A stretch of 64,000 nucleotides of DNA from Hetaerina americana (lineage: Eukaryota; Arthropoda; Insecta; Odonata; Calopterygidae), in NCBI GenBank assembly GCA_022747635.1, contig JAKTNV010000193.1:387358-451357 (forward strand), given 5' to 3'. This document shows positions 1-14,089 of this stretch, one piece after another; the stretch's first letter is position 1, and the number at the start of each line of letters is the position of its first letter. The position numbers were made by a program, and so were the translations under genes. The notes beneath the pieces were generated by a model that ran no database searches, had not been told where the DNA came from, and saw nothing but the letters and a program-made list of their open reading frames with translations.

Positions 1-2690
1 GTCCGTAGAATGAATCTACTCCCCCCTCAATGGGGAGGAAAGAGTGGGAAGGTGGGGTTGGAGAGCCCTCCTGAAAGGATCTCTTTCGGTCTCTGGATGC
101 TTTTTCGTGTCGTCGTGTCCCGAGTGATACCTTATTTAGATAGTTGTAGCACATCCGAAGGCGCTTCAAAAAGGCTAGAATCTGTTTGCGGGGCAAATAT
201 TTGGTCATGGTCGAGGGGAAGGGACAAAACCGATCTTGGAATTTTTTTTTCAGTCGTAGGAGCTGCTGCGACTTCTCTCTACATTTTTATAGTGGCTCTC
301 CCAACCACTTCACCCCTTTTCCAGTTCCCCGGGAAAAATCAGCGATGTTGTTGGTGTACGGGAGGGAGGCGACGCTCGGGAATGAAAGGACGACTCAAAC
401 ACGCTGACTTATTTGTCAACGGGACGAAGCGAATTCTCGCGGGGAGGGAAGAGTATTGTCGACGGCGAGGTCTGAGCAGTTAGGGGAGCTTTCGCTGTAC
501 TCTTTGGGGAGAAAGGGGAAGGGGAACTACGCGGTAAATAGAAAGGAAAGGGTTAACGAGATGAGTCGGTGCCCCGGCGCAAAGTTTGGATTTGAATTGG
601 TAAATATCCCCTTATGGAGAGTAAAGCTAATAATTTTTCTTTTTTTTCTGAAGCGGGGTCTTCATTTCATCCGATTCGTAAAATCATTTGACTCCCGAAT
701 TGCGTAGTTTCGGCAGTAAATTTTCGATAGTAAATTCCGCTTCGCGTGGTTTCTCTTTCCTCATCCTCGATCAATCTCATTTCATTGGTTGGTCTAATCA
801 TCTTATGGAACACATCTAGAAACATTTTCGTTTCATCTAATGCTTTTGCCAACTCTATTTAATGTTCTGGAGTAAAAAACATCGTAATTCCGTTTGGAGG
901 CGAATGCTGCACTTTGATCCACGAATAGAACTGGTTTAACTTTTTATTATGGCTTGCTAAGATTACTCTCACTGCCGACATTCCCCAGCTCTTTTTTACA
1001 TAGCTTGAAAACTCAAAAAAAAACCGGTTATGTGCGCGCAAAAAACTCATCTTTTCATCCTTCTTTCCCGCCGAGTAACATCACAGTTTAGAAAACTTAA
1101 AAAAAGAGTATCGCGGGTACAGTAAATTTCGAGGTGGAATAATTGGATGCCCGCGATAGCGTCATTCCCGCTCGTTAACAAATACTCCTCTTCGCCACAT
1201 CTTCGAAAAAAATTGAGGTGTATATAAATATGTACACGTGTATGTCACAATTTGCTCTTCCGTCGCTCCAACAATTTCGCCCATTCCCGATGAGTTTTGG
1301 CGAACCTCATTTATTCTCCGAAAATAAAGGGGCGCTCAATGAAAAAAAAATAAATAAATAAAAACAAGGGTGCCGTTGATTGGATTGATATACGGCCAGT
1401 TTTCGTTTGTTCCTATCCGATGAAATGTATCGATTAAAAAAAAAAGGCAGCGACGGCTCGATGCGTGCGACCGCTGGAATGACGGCTGGCGGGAAGGCGG
1501 GGGAGGAGGGAATAGGTGGGTCGGTAAGAGACGGCAAGAGGGAAATCGAGGTGGGTGGGAATATGGGGTGGAGGAAGAGTGCCGTGAAATGTAGCATATG
1601 GGGTTGAAAAAAAAGAAGAGGTAGGGGGTTGGTGGTCGAGGAACCATCGGGAAAGAGGAACTATGTTTGAGAGAGATGGTCCGGCGAGGGCACTGGTGGA
1701 GTGTTACGTTTACGGCCCAAACCGCCACCGCGAGGAAAGGCGGGAGCGAAGCCATTTCATTTCGCGGTCATTATTTCCGCGGAAATTCCACAAAAAAACG
1801 AGCGAATTCGACGGTGACCACCCTCCGATCTCCGTTCGCTTTTTGATGGGGTGAATTTGACCGTGAAGACGTGAAACGCGACCCTTTCTGCCCTCTCGAA
1901 AATGTTTCACCTCCACCTTGCCACCCCCTGAAATCACTGCGGCAAGGGAACCTCGAATGACACTTTGATTCATCCCATCCTTTGCCCCTCACGTCCCGTT
2001 GGGTGGCCAAGCAGAAATCCTATACTTTGCCTGACTCTGCGAAATAGAGGGAAAAAAGTTGCATGCTTCGAGCTAAAAATTATCGGTCGACCTTTACTGG
2101 CTGAGGATGTGTGAAGATTACTCGACTAATGGGACCTGGGGCGAGATTGGCTGGCAGGCTGAAACGGCCCACCCGGGTGTGTGGCAGGTGGACCCTCATG
2201 CGAGAGGCAAAGTGGAGTCTGGAGTTATTCCAAATGGCAGCCTGGCATTATATTCCAATTTCCGTTTATTCTACCCGATTATCATTGAATTTTTACCAAA
2301 CCAAATTTCGATTAGTGACATAATCAATATTTTTTTCATGTTTTACGCTTGGTAACAATTTAAGAAATAATTACAATAAAAATGACTAATAGGAAGGAAT
2401 AGGTAAGTATGACGATGGAAATGAACTGCAATTGGAGGATTATTGGAAAATGTATTGATTGATATTTTATAAAGCAGCATTTTAAGAAGTCTATTTAAGT
2501 AAGGTATCTCCGCCAATGAGTTTAAATTTAATTCAAAATAGTTATCAGTGGACATTTGATTTGACAATTATTATTTAATAAGTATGTAATCATTGATAGC
2601 TATAATACCTAAGTTTTGCTGCGTCACTTTTCTTCGATATTTCTGCCGATATTATGCCCGCATCATGAGTCATTTATCTCATTAAACATT
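1..2690. other. No gene seen
   Basis: 1-600 and 1440-2000 are moderately GC-rich, with a purine-rich tract at about 1440-1640. The rest is AT-rich. All open frames are short, overlapping and without recognisable motifs. Confidence 0.6.
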
Positions 2691-5080
2691 TTTTTTTTTG
2701 AGCCTAAGGGACTGAGCTCTAGTCTCTTTTCTCGATCGCGACGTAAAATCTCCTTCCACTTTCTTGTCATATCACTTCCATATTTGTACCAGTGAAGCTT
2801 AATAGTTCGTTCATGCACCTCGCTACATATTCAGTACACCCGCTTTCCTGAACCTCACGACAGATCATTCCCAGATACTTATCAAATAGTTCATTGCTTT
2901 CCCAAGTGATGCTCCTTCACCACTCGAGAGAGCAAAATATTGATATTCATGATTGCATTCGACACGGGCTGAAAGGTGACCGAAAATGCCCCCAGCCTTT
3001 TCTGCTGCCAACCACGACGAACAGTTTTGTGTTCGAACTAGCCCCTCCTAATAAACGCTGGCCTCTCCAAAACCCCTTCAAGCCGCGCCTCGAGTTTGTG
3101 TCCGTGATAAGATCTTCGCAATCTCGGAATTTTCCCCGTGGCGACATCAAAGCAGCGGGACGTGTAATACGGGCACTCTGTCACGTTTCCCCGCGCCCTG
3201 CCCCATCGAGAGAGCGGCGCTACGTGGGCTTCGATTTTCAGCGGCAGATGATGATCGCGTCGGACCAAGGAGGTTGAGAGGTACCTCCAACGCCCTATCG
3301 ATCGCGTGACAATCAATCAATCGGCTGGTGATGACGCCGCAATTAATAATCCACAGAAATGTTTTGAGAGACGTTTTCTTAATCGTTCCATATCTGTATG
3401 TACGCGATGACATTGGTGCGTAATACAATGCTCCTCAATTTTTCGTAAGGGAATTCGATTGTCCAGTGTACGTAGTTTTCATTCTTAGCTTGATTTGGAT
3501 GAATGGCACTTTGTTTCCATTCCATATCACCGCTCGCGTTCATAGCGTTCTCTTGCTGGGCATATATTATTGAACCAACGAGCTCCTTAAACTTGACCGT
3601 AAAATACACAGGGATAAACGAATTTTATCAAGGTCTTCTATTAAGAAAGGAGAATTTTAAAATACGTATCAACTATGTGTGCGACCTGAAACATCGACAA
3701 TCCGGTTTTAATTCCCGGTGATCAACTTCCTAGGCGTGAGTAAGAATAACGTCAACGTTTCTTTGGCAGCGGCATACAATTATTCAATAAATGAACCGGA
3801 AAAAAATGTCAATTGATCTCCCCATTATGTCGTTCATTCTAAAATCTTTCCTTATGTTTTGTATCCGTCTGGCGAAGATTCAACAGCATTTCGAATTCAT
3901 GGATTAGATTATTATTAAATAAAATTCTTGTTCCATAACCGTTATTAAAGTTCATATTTTAATGTTTAATCATAAAATTATTTGATTCCTTCATATTATT
4001 AAAGCGCTTAAATGACAGTTTCCAGTCAACCTGATAAAGTGAGGATCCCGAAATTTAATTAATTTTTAACTTATGTATAAATGCCTTAACTTTCACAGAA
4101 CATAAAAATTATAATGTATTTCCTGAATTCATTAATCACACCATCCAATAGCGCTTTAGTTCGGCAACCCATATTAATACCAAAATAAACGTTTGCTAAG
4201 TTCTCTGGGCTTGGGAAATCGCTCATAAATGGTTGAGGGATTATGAATTGAACAAAGAAGTCGACTTAAAAACGCGGGTAAGGAACAGGCGGTCAGACAT
4301 TTGAGATGGAAATGTAGATGACAGCCTAGCGGGACAGCTTTCTCGATAACAATGGAAGCTCACGATGAAATGTGACTGCTTAAAAAATGCGATGTCTCGA
4401 TAAAGATATCACGCGGGAGTGAAAGTAGGAAAAATGGGTTAGAGAGAGAGAAATCGAGTAATAAAACGTCGACGGAATATTATCCCATGAATTATTGTAA
4501 TCGTCAACATCAATCTTAAGAGGAGAAGAATTCTCGACTCGGACGACGAAGGAATTGTGTCTTGCTGGTTCACTTCTGCTTAAGTCATTCACTTCGACGT
4601 ACCGTTAGGTCTAGTAGATGAGTTTTTTTCATGGAAATAATATTCCTTCGGTAAAATATTCTACATAGTTATCAAATGAAATTTGGAACAAGCGTGATAA
4701 ATAGTCTTCAAAACAGCTAAAAGTTTAAATATTTATATTCCAAATTTTACGATGGAAATTAATTCTGAGGCGTAATGTGAAAAATTTTGATAAGGATGAA
4801 AATGTTACGAAAATATTAAGAAGCAATAATTAATCGATATATAATTAACAATGCCGGCTTAATACGAATGCATTAGAAAAACTAAAGTAAACCGACCGAA
4901 TCCATTCATTAGATTAATAAAATGAAGAACAAGTACCGTTCCTTCGTTATCGACTGCAATGCAACTGAAAATTTCAAAGAAACAAAAGCTGGAATTGTTT
5001 CTCGGCATGAAAATAGGTAATGTGAGAGCGTATAATTCATCTTTTCCGTGTAAATTAGAAAGTGCATTGCTCTTATTTCC
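2690..5080. other. AT-rich DNA, no gene seen
   Basis: Apart from a more GC-rich patch at 2940-3300, nothing structured was found. The open frame at 2894-3277 shows no domain signature. Confidence 0.6.
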
Positions 5081-6010
5081 CAGGGCGATTTCTGGCACCC
5101 CTTTAGACAGCACCGCAGCCGTAAAATTTAGGCGGTTGAGTTGGCATCGCGAGAAATCGAGTTTTCGATTTCCCTGGCATCTCGAGACGATCGCCTCGGT
5201 GGGGGACCCTGGGCGCCAATTAACTCAGCGAGTCGGACGCGGAGCATGTTTCTCCAGGATAGCGGCATCGTCCCCTCACCACCCGGCCTCCCTTTTATTA
5301 TTTTTTACATCTTCACCCTCCCCCCCCACACTTTCCCTCCTCGCCCCCCCCCGGACCAACAAGAGATGGAACACGAGGGATATGGCCCGCCGTTAACCCC
5401 GCCTGTCTGGCCTAACTTTTTAACTTGATTCATTTTTCGACCTCCGCGACATCCAATTCCAGAGAAGAAGCGGAGAGAAGAAATAATTTCCCCCACACCC
5501 CCTTAGGATGCCGTCGCGTGATTCTCATTTTATTTACGATGGCTCAGAATCAGCAATAATCCTCTTCCTACCTTCCTCCCTCTCTTCTTGTTTAGCTATA
5601 TTTCTCTCTCTCCCTCTCTTCGCCCACTCTTGCCTCCATCCGTGCGTTTCATTCTCCTTCCCTCTCTGTGTTCATTCTTTCCACTCCCCTTCCCTCCTAT
5701 ACAGCTCCCTCCGCCTACAACACTCCAAACATCCATGTAATAAAAATATGGACTGGAAAAAAAAATCCCCATCTTACCCCTGCAGCCACCGCCTACCCTT
5801 CCAATTAGGCAACCAAAACCAACCTCCCTCTCTTTTCCCTCTTCCCCTTACCCACACCCCCTTCGCCCTCCCTATTCACCTCCCCTTCCTCTCCTTCGCA
5901 CTTAGCACACCCCCGACCCCCCAACTTCAACCCCTCCCCTATTAATCCCTCCAGAACATTCCAACTCCTCACCAAAAACTTCCACCACCTTCTCAGAAAA
6001 TATTCCTCTC
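5080..6010. other. GC block passing into a pyrimidine-rich tract
   Basis: 5140-5520 is CpG-bearing. About 5560-5950 is strongly C/T-biased on the plus strand (CTTCC, CCTCTC, CCCC runs), giving Ser/Leu/Pro-rich open frames that I regard as artefacts. Confidence 0.55.
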
Positions 6011-6361
6011 TCTACAACTGCCTCACCTCAAGAAAAATAATAATGAAAACGTTAAAAAATATTCTCCCCCTCCACTTTTCCATCTCTTTCGACTTCTTCC
6101 CCACGACCTCCCATTGTGCCTCAGCCCATCCACGATTCCCAACCAATGCGCACCGAGAGTATTTTATCTTTTTCCTATTACCTGCACAAACATTCAATAA
6201 AATGCATTCATAGATATGGTTACGTATTTGTGTTACGTTCCGTATGTACATATGGACAAATGTATGTACCTACACCCACATAAATGGTAGATGCACACAT
6301 CTATACGTTGCTGCACATATACTCGTATATCATAATACGTATGAATATGCATATTATTTAT

Positions 6362-6404
6362 AAAATACCTAATTTAATACTGTTAGTATTATATTAGGTA
6401 TTTT
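6362..6404. repeat. Short AT-rich hairpin
   Basis: AAAATACCTAAT, TT, AATACT, gtt, AGTATT, AT, ATTAGGTATTTT forms an inverted repeat of about 18 pairs with one internal mismatch and a 3-base loop. Extra attaggtat copies follow to 6413. Nature unknown. Confidence 0.7.
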
Positions 6405-6619
6405 ATTAGGTATATTATATTATATATATTTCAGTTAATATTGGTGTATATATGGTTTATTGTATATAAATTTATTATGTATAATATATACTATATATAT
6501 ACCATTTATATTTATATTTTTATATTTATATTATATATATATTTATATTTACCATTGTCATATGAGTGAAAATGATTTTTATATATACACAAGCTTATTA
6601 ATACATGATGTATTTTCAA

Positions 6620-6682
6620 TTATATATATATATATATATATATATCTCATATATACATATATATATGTCATATATATATCTC

Positions 6683-6734
<52 letters not shown>
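6620..6734 (+). repeat. (TA)n microsatellite
   Basis: TA dinucleotide runs with CTCATATATACA interruptions, ending in (AC)4 at 6735-6744. The surrounding 6400-6620 is also strongly TA-rich. Confidence 0.95.
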
Positions 6735-6744
<10 letters not shown>

Positions 6745-6750
6745 CAGTCT

Positions 6751-6906
6751 GTCCTGAAGAAGGCCTCGGAGAATGCCGAAAGCTCAAACAGTATAAAATT
6801 TGATTGCCCTTTTACGTGTTATCTACTTTCTTTTGTGTTCTATTGTGCCGTGCAAATGTTATATTGCTCTCGTGAGTGATTCTACATCATCGAGATATCT
6901 ATATAT
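6751..6906 (+). mobile_element. Penelope-like/retrozyme-type end with one CTGANGA-stem-GAAA motif
   Basis: Just after a (TA)n(AC)4 microsatellite, CTGAAGA (6754-6760) is followed by a short GGC/GCC hairpin and GAAAG (6778-6782). About 95 bases later comes a tail, TTGTGCCGTGCAAATG...TCGTGAGTGATTC, ending near 6905 in AT-rich DNA. The motif resembles the conserved core of hammerhead ribozymes carried in Penelope-like retroelement ends. One extra base before the stem makes activity uncertain. Confidence 0.5.
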
Positions 6907-7688
<782 letters not shown>

Positions 7689-7689
7689 A

Positions 7690-10404
7690 ATATATGTTTA
7701 GATTTTATTTATACCTACGACGGGATTACCATTGTTATTTTTTATAGAAATAAATGTAAGCATCTTGATTAATGTTATAGAAAAATTCCCTATTGAAACT
7801 CATCATATTGAACAATTGATATACATTTAAAAGCGAATAAAGCACATATCAATGGTCCTCTGACCCCTCTTTGAAACTCATATGTCGAATAATTTTGAAT
7901 AAAGATAAGATCAAAAAAACCATTAACACAGTAATCAACCCGAATATCGGTTTGGTCGGTGATGGTAGAAAGATGTGATATGAGTGAAGAAAAATGTAAC
8001 TGTAGCTTGCTCAAAATTGGAAACTCAACATTCCTTCTCGCATTAAAATCTTGGATAAAGAATAAAAGCGGGCGGGGTTTCCTGGGGGAGAAAGAAGGAA
8101 GGATGGAAAAGAGCTAAGTCGGATGAGGCATGACGACAGATTGTTCGGAGTGTGCCAAAGCCATCCATCAGGGCAACGTATAATTGTAAGAGGCGGACCC
8201 GCAATTTAAAACGGCCAACGTCACGACGATGAAAAAGACAACCCAATTTGACGATAGATGGAAATAGGGAGCGGGACGGCACAAGAGTCGGATTTCATTT
8301 CGAGGAGGTAGCGAGGGGATGATGTCGCGGTGGGAATGGGAGCCCTTTAGAGCTCTTAAGAGGACGGTAAGTCGCTCGGGAAGGAGAGCGGCGGTGGACG
8401 AATGGAGCCGATGAGAGGAGCGTAGGTGGTAAGAGAGGGAAAGGATCGTAAGACACCGCGGAGGAAGGAAACTTAAATTCGCGCGCAAATTTCCTATATC
8501 GTCAAAATGATAGTCAAAGGTTTTAATGTTTCACGGTGTACCCATTTGGCCAAGAGGAACCACCCCTACGAAATAGGTCTTCGTTAACCTCGCGCTTAAA
8601 AGCCAATGGAAAATATTCGTCAGGGATTTTCAAGAAGTGTAAACTTAGAAATTATAGGAGACGGGGAGGGGTGCTGATAGGGTGCGTACAGGAACATGGT
8701 ATTTGCGGGGTGTCGCTTTGACTAGAGTTATTTTTACACGAGTTATTTGTATATTTTGCGCTTCTGATGGGTAACACGGTGTGATAAGGAACGTGAGCGA
8801 AAAGAAGTTAAGGTGGGGTAATAGGAGGTAGGAAGAAGTCAAGAGGGTTGGAGTAATTTGAAGAGTGATGATAATAAGTTTGAACTCAGAACACTAACTC
8901 AGCGGAGAGTTTTCGCTGGGGTAATTTTTGATCACATGCTCAACAAATTACACGATTTCCATAAATTTACAAAGGCATTATGTATAAAATTCGTACATAC
9001 ATTTTATATCCATTTACTACGTTAATGTAAATCACAAGCACAAATTTGTAAGGAACTCAAGCAATCTTTAAGTGCAAGAAAATTGTTTGTTGAACATTAC
9101 CATATTATTTAGAGCTAAATAAAATATTGCAAGTCAAATTTCTTCGATGAATGTGGCAACAAAAATATAACTGTGGCTTTCTTCCGGAAAAATATTATAA
9201 CAAATCCGGTGTCATTGTTCATTTCCAAGCTCAATGTAAATTAGTAATAAGCTTTTAGTGGCATTTAAGTGGGAGCATTTATTTCGAACGCTGTTTAAAT
9301 GATAACGTGAAAAAATATTTGTGATTTAACAATTGAAAATTATCAGAGAAAACTTACATTTTTATGAACCTCAGACTTCATTAATTTCACAAGAGAAAAT
9401 ATTTTTGCTATTCATTGAGATAATATTTATTGAATCTATATTAGCCACTACTATAATTTAATATTTGTAGCAAAAATAACTATCTTCCGATCAACAAACA
9501 ATCTAAAAATACTGGTACAACGTGATAATGTCCATCATTGATTCATAAATATTTCCCTCATCCTAAAATTAATGCAAATACAAAAAAGTATGGAATGAAT
9601 ACTATGCATACTATTTATTTATTTAATAATTTATCTTCGCTCATGGGTGCTATTTTGTTTCAAAAGTTTTAACTAGAAGTACAAACTAAATCCTCAATAC
9701 ACGTTAAATACACCAATGGAACTGCACCAAAAATTACAGAGATCATACGACATCATTGTTTCACTTAAATTACAAAACTGAATGAAATCCAAACGACGAG
9801 AATATGATCTATATAATAATAAGTAAATCTTAGCAGTAAACGCAGCCTTGGAAAAAAACACAAAGAAAATTAATACTTTTTAAATAGCCGACGTAAATGG
9901 AAATCCTGACGGTCGAAGTGGATACTGTTTCAGAATATAAGGAATAACAAAATAGTTTTACCTTTCGGAATAGGGCCAATCCGTTCATCGCTAAATTAAA
10001 AAAAACATTGTCGTAACTTGTTTCCTCCCTTGATGCTTCATTTTGCATCAAGTTTACCTGAATTTAAATATTTCTAAAAATGAGAAATCGTACTAAGAGG
10101 TCAATGAGAAAGTAACCAATAGTTGAAATATTTTGCTCAAACAATAAACTACGCACGAAAAAGTAGTTTTCTATGTCACCTCTTTCCTATCTTCAACAAA
10201 TTATTGTTTAAAACTTTATAACCCTACATTCCATACAGTTCTATGAATTCTGGTGATAACTTACCCCTGAGATCGTGAGAAATTCTCGAAATCAGTGGTA
10301 GTATTTAAGGTATCAATTATGATGTCACAAAGTTACCCAACCAAGGCCGTTGTAATAGGTTCTTAGTTGTGGCAAATATATTTTTTCAATGCAGCAAAAA
10401 ATTT
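7690..10404. other. No gene; one GC-moderate patch in AT-rich DNA
   Basis: 8050-8870 is purine-leaning and moderately GC-rich. 8870-10400 is strongly AT-rich and shows nothing I can name. Confidence 0.55.
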
Positions 10405-10993
10405 TGGTCAACGTAGTAGGGGCATAAGGGGACGAATAGCATTAGGCAGAGAAGCTTTCAGAAGGAGGGAATTGATGACAAGATGTTGAGTGAGGAGGTT
10501 GAGAAGAGTCTCGTTAAAACTTTGATATGGAGCGTAGTTATGTACGGCGCGGAAACATGGTCATTGAAGCAGGATGATAGGCGTAGATTTGTGCCTTTTT
10601 AAATGTGGACATGGAGAAGGATGGGGAAGGTGAAGTGGACGGAAAAGAAAACAAATGAGGAAGTGCTAGACATGGTGAAAGGGGAAGAGAGAGAATTGTT
10701 GGGAGAAATAATGAGACAGGAAAAATGGATGTAAAGCATAATAATTGGATATGGACTGTTGACGGCTGTGATAGAAGGGAGAATGTTGTGAAAACGGGGA
10801 ATGGGCCAAGAATCGGATAGGGGTGTTGAACGAAATTAAGAGAGGAATAAAGTATACAAAGGGGAAGAGGGGCTTATTGTAACGTAGGATATTGGGGTGT
10901 GTTTTTTGGTCGAGATTAGAGAATTGTTTGGTAATTTTTGTCCATCTATCCATTTGTAACCTACCGTTACCAGTAGATTACTTATAATAATAG
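10405..10993 (+). mobile_element. Decayed LINE (non-LTR retrotransposon), reverse-transcriptase C-terminus and 3' end
   Basis: Conceptual translation gives the stereotyped C-terminal tail of LINE reverse transcriptases. GRIALGREAFRRRE lies near 10430-10475; a frameshift leads to KMLSEEVEKSLVKTLIWSVV, MYGAETWSLKQDDRRR and WTWRRMGKVKWTEKKTNEEV (to about 10670); further shifted pieces read VIEGRM and VLNEIKRGIKYTKGKR. A stop interrupts PF*MW where family members have a Glu, and there are at least three frame changes, so the copy is dead. The 3' end reads CCTACCGTTACCAGTAGATTACTT followed by TAATAATA. It is 5'-truncated: endonuclease and RT palm motifs are not visible upstream. The clade is not assigned. 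Confidence 0.85.
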
Positions 10994-10999
10994 TTTCAA

Positions 11000-13329
11000 A
11001 AACAAAACTGTTAAATTTGAGCTTTATCCAGGAATACTCAATTGGTCCACCAAAAGTTGGATATAAGATAGAGACATCGAAAAACTGGATAAGAATGATC
11101 TGTGTGAGAAAGGAACACGGGCAATATATTCTTCATTTGAGTTTATTTTTAATTATTTGACCGCCAAACATGAGTGGACAGTACGATTTGAACAATAAAA
11201 ATATTTTGTCATCAGCGCGGGCAGCACTTTCTTGGGCATCCCCTGACTCCAGAAGAGGTTATATCGTATGAACAAAATCGTTGCTTCGAAAAATTATTAC
11301 TTTTATTGTTTTCTCCCAAGAGTGGAAACAAATCAGCGTCGAAAGTACTCGAAAGATCGGCGGTCAGAGCACAAAAAGTCGGAGGCGTATCGTCTATTAA
11401 CGTTGGATCGCCTCACGCTTGTTACCGAAAGACTATGCATGCATAAATATATTCTTCCCCCGACCCCCCTCCCCCTTCTCGTTGAAAGTGAGAGATATAG
11501 GGAGTTGTGAGAGGGGTTGAGCGGGAAGAGGGCGTGGGGGTGAAGTGTGGGCCGTCGGAAGGCGGAGGGGCATTATAGGGCATTAAAGGGAAGGGGTTGG
11601 AGAGGAAGATATAAACACGGGTGTGGGCGGGGTGGGAGACTCGAGGGAGACGCAGAGAGGGTGGGAGAGGGGTGGGTCGAAGGGAGGGTGATGAGGGGTG
11701 AGTGCGAGGATGGGGAGGAGGAGGAAGAGGAAGTGAGGCAGGCAGGGAGATGGGCAGCGAAGAGTAATGGGGTGAGTAATGGGATGACGGGCGGAGGGGG
11801 TTCCGCGGTGGAATGGGGGAGAAAACAGAGGATGGAGGGAGGAGAAGAGGGGTGAAGGATGTTGGAGGGGGATGGGCGGGGCGGGATTGGTAGTAAATGG
11901 CTCAAAGAGTACGAGGGAAACGGGTGGGATTTCGGTCGGAACAGGAGGCTTTCTCGGGTGAGTCTGAACCGTTTTAAGAATCCAGGTGAGAGGAGTCGCG
12001 CGGTGAGTGGGAGGGGCGCGAGGGATTCGTGTGGAGGAGAGAGAGGGGAAGAGAGACAGGAATGTGGGTGCATATCATTTTGAAGGCGAGTCAGGAAGGA
12101 TCCGAGGTCATAATGGGTGGGTTAGGAAGTATCAAGAAGTGTCAGGTGAGGGAACGGGATGGAAGAATTAAAAAGAAAATGCATTCTGAAACCGCTCCTC
12201 TGTTTCAAAATAAATTTGTTTTGAGCGATTCCTTTCCTAGCATTCCCTCCTACGGTTTTAAAATAGGCTGGTTGGATAAATATGTCAAAATTGGGAAACC
12301 AACAATTTTTTTTAAAATTGCTTTATTATTATGGTGCTCTATATATATATATAGCATAATAATCAAACCCGATTACTTACGATAACGTCTAAATTTCGTA
12401 ATAGTTTCTATAGGCGCCCAAAGGGTATCAGCAGATATATTTAATCTCACTTTAAGGTAATCCAGTCTATTTCTCTAATATTCAATATTCTGCGTATTGT
12501 TACAAAGCCCACAATGTCTCTTAAATGGTAATAGTACGAGTAGTACTCGCGCGTCGATGCCTGAAGAAATTATGATGAAGTTGTGCATTCAAGGCTTCCC
12601 GAAAGTATAACTTCAATCTCTAAGACCGTCTCAAAAGTTGTGTAATGGTTGACGATTTCTAACCCCACTGCTTCGAAACTGAGATCATGCCGCTTCTTAA
12701 TTTTAAACCGAAGACGAATAAATCAAGTTAAACCAACGCGACCGCCAAAAAAAATATCAAAAGTCTCACAGTCACTGAATTGGAGCGTAAAATTGAGCGA
12801 GATGAGTTATCATTGCACTCAAAATTGCTACTTATTATTGTGAAGCGTGAAAAAATTAGGTTATGTTGCAAAAATGGTAGTCTAAAGAGGGATCAAATAA
12901 GATCAGCTAAGTTTGAGAGAGAGTGAAGGCCGTAGCTGAGGTTCCTCGTCTCCTACAATTCAAGTACTCACGTTAACCACGTCATAGTTCGAAGAAAATG
13001 AAACGTTTCGACGAAGAAAAGAGAACTGCTAAAAAATGTTTTCAAAGAAATGTTTTATTAATCGGTTTCTTTACAAATAAATCAATAGTTTTATTTACAA
13101 ATTTCGGTAGCACTCTCGTAAAATTGAGAAGATAAAATTTATTTAAGAATATTCGAGAATTTAATCACCTTGGGAGTTATACTAATTGGAAATGATGGCT
13201 TAAAGAGCTAAATGTATTCGTTCTGGAGCAGTGTCGTAAGTATGTTGTATGGGTGTGAAGTATTTTTCACCCGCTATAGCAAATCAATCCGAAAATCGAT
13301 TTGATTGATGATTTGATTGAGCTGACCAT
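11000..13329. other. No gene; long purine-rich block
   Basis: About 11460-12160 is G/A-rich on the plus strand with many GGGAGG and GGAGGAGG runs and potential G-quadruplex character. The opposite-strand Pro/Ser/His-rich frame of 166 codons is its mirror. The flanks are AT-rich with nothing recognised. Confidence 0.55.
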
Positions 13330-13492
13330 GTGATAAACCCAGCGCCGTGTGAAATTGGTCCATGAAGGTACGGGGCCCACAAAATTACCCAGCTTGGGTA
13401 AATTTGAGGTTATCTAGAGCCATATTTCAGAATCGAACCCGGGCCCTCCGGTTTGTAAGCCATCACCGTGCCCACAGGTCTCCCAAGCCTTC
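13330..13492 (-). mobile_element. SINE-like fragment with tRNA-like head
   Basis: On the minus strand TGGGCACGGTGATGG resembles an A box and CCGGGTTCGATTC a B box (13442-13430), about 20 bases apart. Downstream lies AT-rich sequence with no recognised body. There is no closing acceptor stem or anticodon loop, so this is not a tRNA gene. The end at 13330 is approximate. Confidence 0.45.
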
Positions 13493-14089
13493 ATTTTCAC
13501 ATCATATTCAATGATTTGATATCCGATAAACCTGAATAATTTGTTTCCTACTTCCTTTATTTGGTGAAGATACTTTTAATTTGATTATTGAGCTTCAGTA
13601 CTTATTCAATTTTTGCAACGAAAAGTACTCGCATTCTATGAATGAGATGTTCTGGACACTGCCTGCTTGTCATCAATAAGATCATTTTCAAATAATGGTA
13701 ACAATCAAATAACATAGAGAGTACACCATTTATCAAGCAAATACATTGTCTACATCATTACCTCATCATGCACTATGCGTCACGGTTTCCCTAGGAAATG
13801 AAGTGACTAATTTTTTGACGCACAAATTATGTAAATATTTAAGTCCGTAATCGTTGAGTAGACGCTGGGTCCTCAACTTGAATAATAGGGGACTTATTTC
13901 ATTTTTTCTGAGATATTTCTTCACATTTACTAATAAGTTAATCTTGAAATCGCTTACGTACGATTAATTGAAAGATCACCGTTGAAACAATATCGATCAA
14001 ATAAAAAAAGAGTATTTCACCGATATTTTCCTTTTAATTTTTCTCTCAAACCCAAACTCATATTATGTAGACTTTAAAATTATAGCGGC

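Noticed and set aside
12558..12596. Possible further CTGAAGA...GAAAG motif
   Set aside because: The bases between do not form the required stem between the two conserved blocks.
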